Assembly: GCA_943846665.1 (NCBI GenBank)
Contig: OX044358.1
Coordinates: 1 to 64,000 of the forward strand
Reading direction: 5' to 3'
Length of the DNA stretch: 64,000 nucleotides
From: Arcticimaribacter sp002477625
GTDB taxonomy: Bacteria; Bacteroidota; Bacteroidia; Flavobacteriales; Flavobacteriaceae
The translations under genes and the position numbers were made by a program. Positions 26,943 through 35,998 of the stretch are shown one piece after another. Below the pieces are notes generated by a model. It did not search any database. It was not told the DNA's origin and was given only the letters and a program-made list of their open reading frames with translations. Every line of letters starts with the position of its first letter. Position 1 is the stretch's first letter.

Positions 26943-27593
26943 TTATTTTTTTTCAAATGCTTTCAAAACAGATTTTCTTCCTATCGTTTTTGTAATAATA
27001 TCCTCCTCTATTTTCCATCCACGTGCAGGCGAATACTCTCTTCCATACCAAATAATTTGTAAGTGTAAATCATTCCAGCATTCCCTTGGGAATAGTCTTT
27101 TTGCATCCCGCTCCGTTTGAACTACATTGGTTCCTTTAGAGAATCCCCAGCGATATAATAATCTGTGAATATGGGTGTCTACTGGAAAGGCAGGAACTCC
27201 AAAGGCCTGAGCCATTACCACCCCAGCAGTTTTATGCCCGACAGCCGGAAGGGCTTCTAGTGCTTCAAAATCTTGGGGAACCTTTCCGTCATGCTTATCT
27301 AAGAGAATGTGCGACAAGCCATGTATACCTTTAGATTTCATCGGGGATAAGCCAACAGGTTTTATTATTTCACGAATCTCTTCTACCGTGAGTTTAATCA
27401 TTTCTTGAGGAGTATCGGCACGTTCGAAAAGAAGAGGCGTTATTTTATTGACACGGACATCGGTGCTTTGTGCTGACAACAAAACTGCAATTAAGAGTGT
27501 GTACGGATCCTTGTGATCCAGTGGTATTGGAATTTCAGGATATAAATCCTGAAGGGTTTTCATCGTAAAAGCTACTTTTTCTTTTTTGGTCAT
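26943..27593 (-). CDS. nth: Endonuclease III, DNA glycosylase/AP lyase lacking the Fe-S cluster motif
   Basis: 216 aa. It removes oxidised pyrimidines and cleaves abasic sites. The helix-hairpin-helix (LEALPAVGHKTAGVVMAQAFG, about 118-138) holds the catalytic Lys, and the catalytic Asp is in FPVDTHIHRL. The usual C-terminal C-x6-C-x2-C-x5-C iron-sulphur ligands are absent: the corresponding region reads WYGREYSPARGWKIEEDII. This cluster-less form is, from memory, normal in Flavobacteriaceae. Single gene, convergent with the small ORF above. Confidence 0.93.
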   Translation of the reverse strand: MTKKEKVAFTMKTLQDLYPEIPIPLDHKDPYTLLIAVLLSAQSTDVRVNKITPLLFERADTPQEMIKLTVEEIREIIKPVGLSPMKSKGIHGLSHILLDKHDGKVPQDFEALEALPAVGHKTAGVVMAQAFGVPAFPVDTHIHRLLYRWGFSKGTNVVQTERDAKRLFPRECWNDLHLQIIWYGREYSPARGWKIEEDIITKTIGRKSVLKAFEKK

Positions 27594-27693
27594 TTGGACT
27601 GGATTTCAGAGGTTTAGTTTTTATTTCAACAAAACAATCTCTTCTGGGTTATTTCACCGTTTATTCTTTTTGTAATTTAGAAAAAAATAACAA

Positions 27694-28155
27694 ATGAATA
27701 CACTTAAAGTAGGCGATTTAGTTCCAAATTTTAGTTGCGCCGATGAAAAAGGAATCCTACACAATTTAGAAGATTATAAAGGTAAAAAGTTGATTATTTT
27801 CTTTTACCCAAAAGCAAGTACCCCGGGCTGTACAGCTGAAGCTTGTGATTTACGCGATCATTACCAAGAACTCAAAAACGCGGGCTATAGTTTGCTGGGA
27901 GTCAGTGCAGATAGCCAAAAGAAGCAATTGAATTTCTCTAACAAATATGAATTTCCTTTTCCTCTTTTAGCTGATGAAAACAAGGAAGTCATCAACGCTT
28001 TTGGGGTTTGGGGCTTAAAAAAGTTTATGGGCAAGGAATACGACGGTATACATCGCAAGACGTTTATTATAGATGGAGCTGCTAGGGTTGAACGTGTGAT
28101 TGACAAGGTTAAAACGAAAGCGCATGCTGCTCAAATTCTAGATGCAGACGCTTAG
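27694..28155 (+). CDS. bcp: Thioredoxin-dependent thiol peroxidase (peroxiredoxin, Bcp family)
   Basis: 153 aa, usual length. It reduces hydroperoxides using thioredoxin. The motif FYPKASTPGCTAEACDLRD carries the peroxidatic Cys46 and the resolving Cys51, spaced five apart as in Bcp-type atypical peroxiredoxins. It is divergent from nth with about 100 bases between starts. Its stop overlaps the stop of the convergent next gene by four bases (TTAG). Confidence 0.95.
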   Translation: MNTLKVGDLVPNFSCADEKGILHNLEDYKGKKLIIFFYPKASTPGCTAEACDLRDHYQELKNAGYSLLGVSADSQKKQLNFSNKYEFPFPLLADENKEVINAFGVWGLKKFMGKEYDGIHRKTFIIDGAARVERVIDKVKTKAHAAQILDADA

Positions 28156-29603
28156 GGTTTTATTTTTTTCAATGCGGGATTGTACCCAAACATTTCCTTT
28201 TTTACAATCATTTCAGAAATACCTTCTGGAAGATGTTCGTCCCATCCCGCTTCGTTATTCTTAATTTGTTTTAGAATTTCACGAGAAAAAATATCCAAAT
28301 ATTCAGGTTCAAAATCAAAAATATCCATAACCTTCCCATTGTATTTGAAGAACTTGTAGAAGTCTTTCATACGTGGGTGAAGTTTTAGGTTATTACTGGT
28401 CACAATTGCACCTTTTTCGTCCTTCATCGGATAGAGGTAGACCTTGAGGTTGTTGTAAAACATTTTACCAAAGGCTTCTAGAATACCACCACTCAAATCG
28501 GTGTAGTAGTTTTCATCAAAAATTTCAACAAAACTATTCACTCCCATGGCTAAGGCCATTTGTTTTTTGGTGTACTGCGATAAATAATCAACCAGTCGAT
28601 AATACTCTTTGAAATTCGAGATCATTACGATATGACCGAGTGAGCATAAAAGCTTAGCACGATCCATAAAGTCCTTTTCGTCAATTTCTCCTTGGGATGT
28701 GAGGTTGGAAAGTGTAATTTCAAAAATTACAACCGTTTTATTTTCGTCAACGTCACGTTCTTTCAAAAACACTTCAAGCGACTTTTCGAACATGTCGATG
28801 TTGACCTTAGTTACCGGTCTGAAGCTGCCTCTTAGGGCTAAGATGTTTTTTTTATAAAGTTCTCTTGCTGGTAAAATGTTATTCCCATTCGGATTGAACA
28901 TAACCGCTTCGGTCATTCCTTTTTTAACAAGCTGTAAACTCATCAGCCGATTATCGACACCTTCAAAATTTGGTCCTGAGAAATTGATGGTGTCAATTTC
29001 AATAGCATCCTTATCGAGGTGGTCGTATAAATATTTTAAAAGTTTTTTAGGTTCGTCGTGTTTATAAAACGCACCATAAATAAGGTTCGCACCCATAATT
29101 CCAATAGATTCTTGCTGGAAGCGCGCTTCGGTTTGATGAAATCGCACGTGGAGGGTAATTTCACTAAACGCTTTGTCTGGACCTGTTTGAAAACGTATGC
29201 CCATCCAACCGTGACCTCGGAACTTTTTCGCAAAATCGATGGTGGTAACTGTATTGGCATAGGTGAAAAACATTTTATTTGGATGCTCTGACCTTGGAAT
29301 TCTGTTTTCAAGCAGCTGCATTTCATGATTCAACATCTTACTCAAACGGGTTTCGGTAACGTATCTACCGTCTTCGTCTTCACCGTATATGTTATCACTG
29401 AAATTCTTATCGTAGGCACTAATGGTCTTCGCTATTGTCCCTGAAGCACCACCAACTCTAAAAAAGTGGCGGGCTACTTCTTGGCCGGCACCAATTTCTG
29501 CAAAAGTCCCATAAATGTGCTCATTCAGATTGATGCGTAATGCTTTGGCTTCAATTGAGGGTCTGTTCTCAAGAGCACGTTCACCAGGTAGTTGTGTTGA
29601 CAT
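28152..29603 (-). CDS. Conserved protein of unknown function (483 aa)
   Basis: No signal peptide or membrane segment; a soluble cytoplasmic protein. Conspicuous stretches are LNEHIYGTFAEIGAGQEVARHFFRVGGASGTIAKTISAYDK (read in parts, about 27-68) near the N-terminus and GIMGANLIYGAFYKHDEP in the middle. From memory, near-identical proteins occur throughout Flavobacteriia but are labelled inconsistently and without experimental support. I do not assign a function. It is monocistronic and divergent from an MBL hydrolase. Confidence 0.8.
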   Translation of the reverse strand: MSTQLPGERALENRPSIEAKALRINLNEHIYGTFAEIGAGQEVARHFFRVGGASGTIAKTISAYDKNFSDNIYGEDEDGRYVTETRLSKMLNHEMQLLENRIPRSEHPNKMFFTYANTVTTIDFAKKFRGHGWMGIRFQTGPDKAFSEITLHVRFHQTEARFQQESIGIMGANLIYGAFYKHDEPKKLLKYLYDHLDKDAIEIDTINFSGPNFEGVDNRLMSLQLVKKGMTEAVMFNPNGNNILPARELYKKNILALRGSFRPVTKVNIDMFEKSLEVFLKERDVDENKTVVIFEITLSNLTSQGEIDEKDFMDRAKLLCSLGHIVMISNFKEYYRLVDYLSQYTKKQMALAMGVNSFVEIFDENYYTDLSGGILEAFGKMFYNNLKVYLYPMKDEKGAIVTSNNLKLHPRMKDFYKFFKYNGKVMDIFDFEPEYLDIFSREILKQIKNNEAGWDEHLPEGISEMIVKKEMFGYNPALKKIKP

Positions 29604-29633
29604 AAAAATGTATTTCGCAACAAATGTACAAAG

Positions 29634-29666
29634 TTTGTTTATTCTAGAGACAAATTTCTACCTTTG
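29634..29666 (+). promoter_or_regulatory. Promoter of the MBL hydrolase gene, possibly leaderless
   Basis: TTTG (29634-29637) and TACCTTTG (29659-29666, exact TAnnTTTG) are 21 bases apart. The ATG begins five bases after the -7 box, so transcription would start at or next to the start codon. Confidence 0.6.
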
Positions 29667-29671
29667 AAATC

Positions 29672-30442
29672 ATGTTTACAATCACTTTTTTAGGAACAGG
29701 AACTTCCCAAGGAATTCCAATTATTGGCAGTAAGCATCCAGTTTGTCATAGCCAAAACCCTAAGGACAAACGCTTACGAGTATCCATTTCTATTGCTTGG
29801 GATGATTGTAATTTTATAATCGATTGCGGACCAGATTTCAGACAGCAACTTTTACGCAATCCAATCGAAAAACTCGATGGAATTTTGTTTACCCATGAGC
29901 ATGCTGACCACACCGCTGGACTCGACGACATCCGCCCCTTTTTCTTTAGACAGGGAAATATTAATTTTTTTGCAACTCAAAAGGTCTTCTCCGCTTTAGA
30001 CCAACGCTTTTCTTATATCATGAACGATGAAGATAAGTACCCAGGTGCTCCTTCGGTTGAACGTATTATCATAAATAAAAACACGCCCTTTAAATTGCAT
30101 AATCAATGGATAACCCCCATTGAAGTGATGCATCACAAATTAGAAGTAATGGGCTATCGCTTTGGGAATTTTGCTTATTTGACTGATGTAAAGACAATTG
30201 CTGATGAAGAACTGGATAAATTACAGAATCTCGATGTTTTGGTACTCAGTGCCCTTCGAGTTGAGCCACATCCTTCCCACTTGAATTTAGATGAAGCACT
30301 TGCACTAGTGGAAGTTTTGCAACCCAAGAAAGCCTATTTTACGCATATCAGCCATTTACTTGGTTTTCACGACGAAGTAGAACACAGCTTGCCAGATCAT
30401 ATTCATTTAGCTTACGATACCTTAGCAATAACATCAACTTAG
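29672..30442 (+). CDS. MBL-fold metallohydrolase (PhnP-like)
   Basis: 256 aa. The metallo-beta-lactamase zinc motif THEHADHTAGLDDIRPF (about 69-85) is present, with further ligands in IEVMHHK, YLTDVK and the C-terminal THISH. The N-terminal LGTGTSQGIPIIG is typical of the PhnP/RNase Z-like phosphodiesterase branch. No phn operon is near, so the substrate is probably a cyclic phosphodiester or nucleotide but is not known. The start is fixed by the -7 box five bases before the ATG. Confidence 0.9.
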   Translation: MFTITFLGTGTSQGIPIIGSKHPVCHSQNPKDKRLRVSISIAWDDCNFIIDCGPDFRQQLLRNPIEKLDGILFTHEHADHTAGLDDIRPFFFRQGNINFFATQKVFSALDQRFSYIMNDEDKYPGAPSVERIIINKNTPFKLHNQWITPIEVMHHKLEVMGYRFGNFAYLTDVKTIADEELDKLQNLDVLVLSALRVEPHPSHLNLDEALALVEVLQPKKAYFTHISHLLGFHDEVEHSLPDHIHLAYDTLAITST

Positions 30443-30470
30443 TTTACATACGATTCATTCAATACCACTT

Positions 30471-30962
30471 ATGAAAAAAAACATCTTCATTTACCTCTTT
30501 TCTTTTACTGCGCTGATTCTTGTATTTCAGATAGTCAATAGCAATAAAATAATGATGGATCAACAGCGTAGGCTTGAGAAAAAACAAAGCCAACTCAAGG
30601 CCTTAAAGGATTCTTTAAAAGTAGAAAAACGTCGTTTTTTTGAGAATGTTTATTTTTCACTGGATACAAACGAAGAAGCATTAGTTTATTTTGACGATTT
30701 GGACTTTCCGGTTACTTCAGCACGAATAAAAGATGCCCTATACGACACCAATTTATTGGGAGAAGAAGAATCGTTAGTGCCCTATGCTCAAATGGGCGGT
30801 AAGTTCCTGATTAATAAGATTAAGGTATTGAACCACAAATGGGTCATTGCAGATTTTTCTGACGGTACTTTCTGGGGGGAATTGCTAATCAAATATCAAG
30901 TGGCTGCAGATGGGACACTTACTTTTACTGTAGTGGAGCACTTCCTCTACGCTGCAAACTAA
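30471..30962 (+). CDS. Membrane-anchored protein of unknown function
   Basis: 163 aa. One N-terminal transmembrane segment (IFIYLFSFTALILVFQIV) is followed by a charged coiled coil (about 30-55, MMDQQRRLEKKQSQLKALK) and a compact alpha/beta domain ending FTVVEHFLYAAN. No catalytic motif is recognised. It starts 28 bases after the MBL gene, probably the same transcript. Its stop overlaps that of the convergent esterase (CTAA). Confidence 0.75.
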   Translation: MKKNIFIYLFSFTALILVFQIVNSNKIMMDQQRRLEKKQSQLKALKDSLKVEKRRFFENVYFSLDTNEEALVYFDDLDFPVTSARIKDALYDTNLLGEEESLVPYAQMGGKFLINKIKVLNHKWVIADFSDGTFWGELLIKYQVAADGTLTFTVVEHFLYAAN

Positions 30963-31618
30963 TGATGCTGATTTTGTAGCCATTCCAAGAGATCCCTAAA
31001 ATTATCTGGACTGATGGTATGCGGTGCATCATACTCTTTATACACTACAGAAACTCCCTGCTCCCGAAGTAAATCAATTCCTTTCCGGGTATGACTTATT
31101 GGAATTACGGGATCAATTATTCCATGCGAACTGAAGCAATTTAGAGCGGCCTTACTATCCTTATTTTGTACGATTAGTTTGGGGTTAAAAAAACCACTGA
31201 GTGCCATTATTTTATCAATCATTTTGGGATAAGTAAGTCCCAAAGCCCAACTCAAAATTGCACCTTGACTAAACCCTAGAAAATCAACTTGTTCTCTAGT
31301 CGAATTGATTCGGTCTAAATGATGTTTTACGTTGTACCGAATTAAATCGCGGGATTGAATTCCTTCTTCATCGTCCGACCACTTATTCATGTCTTCATCA
31401 AAAGTTATCGTATACCAGGCATAACTACCCTCGCTGAGCACAATTGGAGCTCGGAGCGCTATGATGTGATAAGTATTGGGAAGGTAGCGAGCAAAAGAAA
31501 ATAAGTCTCCCTCATGGCTACCATAACCATGAATTAAAAACAATACGGGAGGATTTGAACTTTCTTCGGTTGGGGTTTGATGTAGGTACTCTAAAATTTG
31601 ATTGGAATCTATATGCAT
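30959..31618 (-). CDS. Alpha/beta hydrolase, phospholipase/carboxylesterase type
   Basis: 219 aa, the usual length of the EstB/lysophospholipase-like family. The oxyanion region is FLIHGYGSHEGD, the nucleophile elbow LGFSQGAIL, the Asp is in GIIDPVIP and the His in APHTISPDN. No signal peptide, so cytoplasmic. Natural ester substrate unknown. The start overlaps the upstream dihydroorotase-like gene by 10 bases; it is the last of a four-gene minus-strand operon. Confidence 0.9.
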   Translation of the reverse strand: MHIDSNQILEYLHQTPTEESSNPPVLFLIHGYGSHEGDLFSFARYLPNTYHIIALRAPIVLSEGSYAWYTITFDEDMNKWSDDEEGIQSRDLIRYNVKHHLDRINSTREQVDFLGFSQGAILSWALGLTYPKMIDKIMALSGFFNPKLIVQNKDSKAALNCFSSHGIIDPVIPISHTRKGIDLLREQGVSVVYKEYDAPHTISPDNFRDLLEWLQNQHH

Positions 31619-32865
31619 TTAAGGGTTGTCTGTCTGTTATTAATAACCCCATAAACAGTTCCCTGTGTCGGACTGTTTAGGAAGGCGCAGTTTTTTGAAC
31701 TCGAAAGAATTTGTTCTTCTTTTAGGGAGCCATTTCCTGAAGGATTGAATAGGCTTAAATTTGCTTGTTGTCCAACTTCTATGGTTTGGTTTTCAATTCC
31801 AAAACGCGCTTTCCCTTTGGTTAAGATAGCGATCACATGGTCAAGAGGGAAGAGGGTACACAAAACTCCAAACATAGCTTCAATACCGATGGTTCCCGTT
31901 GCGGCATATTCAAATTCCAAATGTTTTAATTCATCATTCAAGGGTTCGTGATTGGATGTAACCATATCGATGGTTCCATCAATAACCCCCTGTCTTAAAG
32001 CTGTCCGATCTGCATCGGTTCTCAGTGGTGGGTCTAATTTGAAATGTGTATTGAAATCTGAAAGTTCCTCTTCTGTAAAGACTAAATTGGCTAGTGCCAC
32101 ACTACAACTAACTTGTAAGCCTTGTTTTTTCGCCTTGCGGATAAGTTCAACAGCAGCAGCAGAGGATAAAAACGGAATATGTAATTTGCCACCTGAATAT
32201 TCTAAAACGGCAAGGTCGCGCTGAATCTGCAGGATCTCGCTCAGGGTGGGTGTTCCAGATAAACCATTGCGGGTGCTTACATTTCCTTCATGAACACCTC
32301 CCTGACTTCCAATACTTGTATCGGTAGGGTGTGAAATAAGGAGCCCGTCAAAACGTTGGGCGTATTGAAGTCCAATTTTTAGTAGCTCAGCATTCTTGAT
32401 GGCCTTTTTATAGTCGCCAAAAGCTACTGCTCCATTTTGCTTTAAATCGAATAATTCGGTTAATAGTTTTCCCTCTTGATTTTTGGAGAAAGAGGCGATG
32501 GGGTGTATTTGAGTTGCTGTTTTGTTTCCAGCATTTTTCAGGTAACAAACCCCCGATTGGTTGTCCGTTATTGGGTTGGTGTTCGGGTTCAATGCAATTT
32601 GCGTAAAACCACTCAAACCGGCAGTTTTTAAACCGTTTTCCAAGGTCTCTCTTTCCTCGTATCCGGGTTCACCAAAGCAAACACTGCTGTCAAACCAACC
32701 CCGGGAAATATGCAGGTTTGGATAGGTTATTACTTCAGCAGTTTCATCAACTATTTCATTATCTATAGCTGTGATAATACCGTTGGTGATTAGAAGGTCT
32801 TTGGTGGAGTAATGGAATGCGTGCTTTGGATCAATTAAAGTCGCTTTTTGAAGGAGTATTTTCAT
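31609..32865 (-). CDS. Dihydroorotase-like amidohydrolase lacking the metal-binding HxH
   Basis: 418 aa with an amidohydrolase TIM-barrel and the PyrC/AllB order of motifs. True dihydroorotases start with DxHxHxREPG; here the aligned sequence is DSSVCFGEPG (about 59-68), so both histidines are replaced (S61, C63). The later TDHAPH motif reads SNHEPL, and other zinc positions are also altered. The fold and the GVHEGNVSTRNGLSG loop are kept. This resembles pseudo-dihydroorotases (known as partners of aspartate carbamoyltransferase in some bacteria) and looks like a lineage feature of Flavobacteriaceae rather than decay. It may be structural, or may use another chemistry. Downstream of the TIGR02757 gene. 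Confidence 0.85.
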   Translation of the reverse strand: MKILLQKATLIDPKHAFHYSTKDLLITNGIITAIDNEIVDETAEVITYPNLHISRGWFDSSVCFGEPGYEERETLENGLKTAGLSGFTQIALNPNTNPITDNQSGVCYLKNAGNKTATQIHPIASFSKNQEGKLLTELFDLKQNGAVAFGDYKKAIKNAELLKIGLQYAQRFDGLLISHPTDTSIGSQGGVHEGNVSTRNGLSGTPTLSEILQIQRDLAVLEYSGGKLHIPFLSSAAAVELIRKAKKQGLQVSCSVALANLVFTEEELSDFNTHFKLDPPLRTDADRTALRQGVIDGTIDMVTSNHEPLNDELKHLEFEYAATGTIGIEAMFGVLCTLFPLDHVIAILTKGKARFGIENQTIEVGQQANLSLFNPSGNGSLKEEQILSSSKNCAFLNSPTQGTVYGVINNRQTTLKCI

Positions 32866-32944
32866 TAATTGTAAAACAAATTCCGAATGTGCTTACAAAA
32901 GTACAAAACAAATGGGAATTTGGATGAATTAATTGAGGACAGCT

Positions 32945-33709
32945 TTAAAATTTCTCAAAGGCACCTAATCCAAAGAGTGCAAAATCGTATTTAACGGGAT
33001 CTTCGGCATCCATTAATCGCAGCTGGTGGTCGAGTTCTAGAACCGCTTTTGCATCGTTTTGTTTACGGTCGAGAATCCCTAATTTACGAGCGATTGTTCC
33101 AGAATGAACGTCTAAGGGGCATGAAAGCTGGCGGGGGTGAATGCTTTTCCATATTCCAAAATCTACTCCAGTAGAGGAGGAGCGAACCATCCACCGCAAA
33201 TACATATTGATTCGTTTTGCAGCTGAACCTTTTAACGGATCTGCCAAGTGTTTTTGAGTGCGTATTTGATGGGTAAGTTCAAAAAAGCGTTTTTTGAAAT
33301 GATGCAGGGCTGTCTGTACACCCAACTCTTCTGCATTTTGTGACATGGCAGTTTCAAGACCGCCATGATTTTCATATAAATGCTGCAAGGCTACAACAAA
33401 GTATTTTAAATCTTCAGCCTTGAAGGTCCTATGAACAAATCCATTGAAAACATCTAAATCTCTTGTTTGGTGATTCTTTATGAAATCGTAGGGAGCTTCC
33501 TCCATAAGCGACATCATTTTAGTTGCATTTTTGATGATGCTGGTTCTGTTGCCCCAGGCAATTGTTGCTGCCAGAAAACCTGCAATTTCTATATCTTCTT
33601 TTTTCGAAAAACGGTGTGGAATTTGAATGGGGTCGGCTTCAATAAATTCCTGACTCTGATAATGTTCTGCCTTGAGGTCTAAAAACTCTTTTAATTCGCT
33701 CAAATGCAT
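32945..33709 (-). CDS. TIGR02757/DUF2400 family protein
   Basis: 254 aa. The family pattern is clear (EIAGFLAATIAWGNRTSIIKNA, NMYLRWMVRSSSTGVDFGIW, PRQLSCPLDVHSGTIARKLG). The C-terminal part resembles a helix-hairpin-helix DNA glycosylase fold, but no function has been established that I know of. The start codon directly follows the stop of the ABC transporter gene (TAAATG), so the genes are coupled. Confidence 0.88.
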   Translation of the reverse strand: MHLSELKEFLDLKAEHYQSQEFIEADPIQIPHRFSKKEDIEIAGFLAATIAWGNRTSIIKNATKMMSLMEEAPYDFIKNHQTRDLDVFNGFVHRTFKAEDLKYFVVALQHLYENHGGLETAMSQNAEELGVQTALHHFKKRFFELTHQIRTQKHLADPLKGSAAKRINMYLRWMVRSSSTGVDFGIWKSIHPRQLSCPLDVHSGTIARKLGILDRKQNDAKAVLELDHQLRLMDAEDPVKYDFALFGLGAFEKF

Positions 33710-34381
33710 TTAGAGTATAATTTTCCCGTCAATTAATTCAATTTTTCGATCTGCTTTTTCAGCTAATTCTTGGTTGTGGGTAACGATAACAAACGTATGA
33801 CCGTATTGATCTCTGAGGTCAAAGAACAATTGATGGAGCTGCTCAGCAGTTTGACTATCTAAATTACCACTCGGTTCGTCTGCAAAAATAATTTTTGGGT
33901 TATTCATCAGGGCTCGAGCAACAGCAACACGTTGTTGTTCGCCTCCAGAGAGTTCATTGGGTTTGTGCGAACTCCTTGAGGATAAACCCAATTGATCCAG
34001 TAATTCCGAGGCTCTTTTTTCTGCTTCTTTCCTTGGTGTTCCTTTGATAAAAGCAGGAATCATAATATTTTCTATGGCATTGAATTCTGGCAGTAACTCA
34101 TGGAATTGAAAAATAAAACCCAACGCTTGATTTCTGAATTCAGAAAGTTCATTTTCTTTTAAACTCAAGATGTCGGTTTTGTCAATTTGTAAGGAAACAT
34201 CCGAGCCAGAGTCGGGAGATGACAAGGTGCCCAATATTTGTAAAAGGGTTGTTTTTCCTGCACCAGAAGGGCCAACTATTGCTATGATTTCACCGGAATT
34301 AATCTCTAGTGCAATGTTTTTGAGGACATTAACATCGCCTAATTTTTTATGAATATTACGTGCAATAATGAGTTTTTCCAT
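33710..34381 (-). CDS. ABC transporter ATP-binding protein (LolD-like)
   Basis: 223 aa. Walker A GPSGAGKTT (about 36-44), signature LSGGEQQRVAVARAL, Walker B IIFADEPSGNLD and the H-loop VIVTHNQ. The sequence is of the LolD/MacB class, which powers lipoprotein release or related membrane mechanotransduction. No permease gene is adjacent, so the partner is encoded elsewhere; LolD is a reasonable but unproven name. First gene of a four-gene minus-strand operon. Confidence 0.85.
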   Translation of the reverse strand: MEKLIIARNIHKKLGDVNVLKNIALEINSGEIIAIVGPSGAGKTTLLQILGTLSSPDSGSDVSLQIDKTDILSLKENELSEFRNQALGFIFQFHELLPEFNAIENIMIPAFIKGTPRKEAEKRASELLDQLGLSSRSSHKPNELSGGEQQRVAVARALMNNPKIIFADEPSGNLDSQTAEQLHQLFFDLRDQYGHTFVIVTHNQELAEKADRKIELIDGKIIL

Positions 34382-34492
34382 AGCGAGTACAAAGTACTAT
34401 TTAATCTGTTTTTCTCTAGGAGCCAGCTTAGTTTTTTTTAGTACACTCAGAAATATTTTTTTATTATTGAATATAGGAGAACCAAAAGAAAC

Positions 34493-34518
34493 TTGTTTAT
34501 TATATATATTTATATTTG
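34493..34518 (+). promoter_or_regulatory. Bacteroidota-type promoter for msrA-folE
   Basis: TTG at 34493-34495 and TATATTTG at 34511-34518 (exact TAnnTTTG). The leader to the ATG at 34537 is under 20 bases. Confidence 0.65.
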
Positions 34519-34536
34519 TTAATCAAAACAATAGAT

Positions 34537-35076
34537 ATGAATTCGTTGGAAACAGCATATGTTGCGGGAGGTTGTTTTTGGTGTACAGAAGCTGTATTTC
34601 AGCGCCTGAAGGGGGTTGAAGAAATTCATTCGGGCTATATGGGTGGAACTGTAAAAAACCCTGCCTACCGAGAGGTTTGTACTGGAAGAACAGGGCACAC
34701 CGAAGGGATTAAGATTCTTTTTGATCCCAAGATAATTTCTTATCGAAGCCTGTTAACGGTGTTTTTTGCTACCCACGATCCAACTACCTTAAACCGTCAA
34801 GGAAATGATGTTGGAACTCAATACCGCTCTTCAATTTTTTACACTACCGATGAACAAAGAGCAATTGCTGTTGATTTAATTGCAGAACTACAAAAAACTA
34901 CTTTCGAAGCACCCATTGTAACGGAATTATTGGCAGAAATGCCCTTTTACATGGCAGAGGAGGAACATCATAACTACTATAATAACAATAGTGAGCAAGG
35001 ATATTGCTCTTTCATCATAAGCCCCAAAATTCAAAAGTTAAAACAAAATTACCTGCACCTTTTAAAAACTATATGA
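34537..35076 (+). CDS. msrA: Peptide-methionine (S)-S-oxide reductase
   Basis: About 179 aa. It reduces methionine-S-sulfoxide in proteins and free Met-SO using thioredoxin. The motif GGCFWCTEAVF places the catalytic Cys at residue 13, with the usual downstream YRSSIFY and EEHHNYY stretches. ATG 34537 is preferred because the -7 box ends 18 bases upstream; a TTG seven codons earlier overlaps the promoter. Its stop overlaps the folE start (ATGA). Confidence 0.95.
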   Translation: MNSLETAYVAGGCFWCTEAVFQRLKGVEEIHSGYMGGTVKNPAYREVCTGRTGHTEGIKILFDPKIISYRSLLTVFFATHDPTTLNRQGNDVGTQYRSSIFYTTDEQRAIAVDLIAELQKTTFEAPIVTELLAEMPFYMAEEEHHNYYNNNSEQGYCSFIISPKIQKLKQNYLHLLKTI

Positions 35077-35669
35077 TCAACGAAAACTTCAACATTGAGA
35101 CCTTACCACTAACTGAAGAATTAAAAGAAAATTTTACCAATGTTATAAACCTTCTCGGTGAGGATACTGACCGTGAAGGTCTAGTAAAGACTCCTGAACG
35201 CGCAGCTAAGGCGATGAAGTTTCTTACGAGCGGCTATTCAATGGATCCAAAAGAAATTCTTGAAGGCGCCATGTTTAAAGAAGACTACAAAGAGATGGTG
35301 ATCATCAAGGATATTGAGCTCTATTCTCTTTGCGAGCATCATATGCTTCCGTTTTTTGGGAAAGCACATATTGCATACATCCCAAACGGTCATATTGTTG
35401 GGTTGAGTAAAATACCAAGAGTAGTAGATGTATTCGCACGCCGTTTGCAAGTTCAAGAACGATTGACGGAACAAATCCTAGAGTGTATCAACGATACTCT
35501 CAAACCACAGGGTGTTGCCGTAGTGATTGAAGCTTCCCATATGTGCATGATGATGCGTGGTGTTCAAAAGCAAAATTCAACGACTACAACCTCCGGTTTT
35601 CGTGGAGCATTTAAAGAGTCGAATACCCGGAATGAATTTTTAAAACTGATTGCTTCTAGTTTGTCTTAA
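35073..35669 (+). CDS. folE: GTP cyclohydrolase I
   Basis: About 198 aa. It converts GTP to 7,8-dihydroneopterin triphosphate, the first step of tetrahydrofolate (and queuosine-type) synthesis. Zinc and catalytic residues are seen in LCEHHMLPFFGKAHIAYIP and in SHMCMMMRGVQK, with the terminal T.(R)NEFL. MINENFN is chosen because it overlaps the msrA stop by four bases. The stop overlaps that of the convergent membrane protein (TTAA). Confidence 0.96.
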   Translation: MINENFNIETLPLTEELKENFTNVINLLGEDTDREGLVKTPERAAKAMKFLTSGYSMDPKEILEGAMFKEDYKEMVIIKDIELYSLCEHHMLPFFGKAHIAYIPNGHIVGLSKIPRVVDVFARRLQVQERLTEQILECINDTLKPQGVAVVIEASHMCMMMRGVQKQNSTTTTSGFRGAFKESNTRNEFLKLIASSLS

Positions 35670-35998
35670 GATTCTCGAAAAAAACGTTTAAATCCCATGC
35701 GACTAAGAATTTTCTTTTCAAAATTCCAGAAAAATTTGAATTGAAAAAAAAGGGTTCCAAAAAAGATCAGTAAGACTTGATAGATTGGAAATACGATTAA
35801 AATTCGCAGGAACCAGTAGAGGGCATCTCCCAAAATAACCCCTTCAAAAGCGCTCTTTTCTACCCCCACAAAATCCAATAAGGGTTTGGCTATTTTAACC
35901 GATGAAGATCCCGTAATTGCAAAAACAACAAAAATAATAACGAGCTGTAGATTTGATTCTACATCCCATTTATCTTTTAAGCGATTGAAATATCCCAT
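35666..35998 (-). CDS. Small membrane protein (DUF6787-like)
   Basis: 110 aa with two or three hydrophobic segments (LQLVIIFVVFAITG; FLRILIVFPIYQVLLIFFG) and a start MGYFNRLKDKWDVESNLQ. From memory this matches a small flavobacterial family, DUF6787. No function known. Its ATG overlaps the serA stop by one base, making it the last gene of a serC-serA operon. Confidence 0.7.
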   Translation of the reverse strand: MGYFNRLKDKWDVESNLQLVIIFVVFAITGSSSVKIAKPLLDFVGVEKSAFEGVILGDALYWFLRILIVFPIYQVLLIFFGTLFFQFKFFWNFEKKILSRMGFKRFFRES

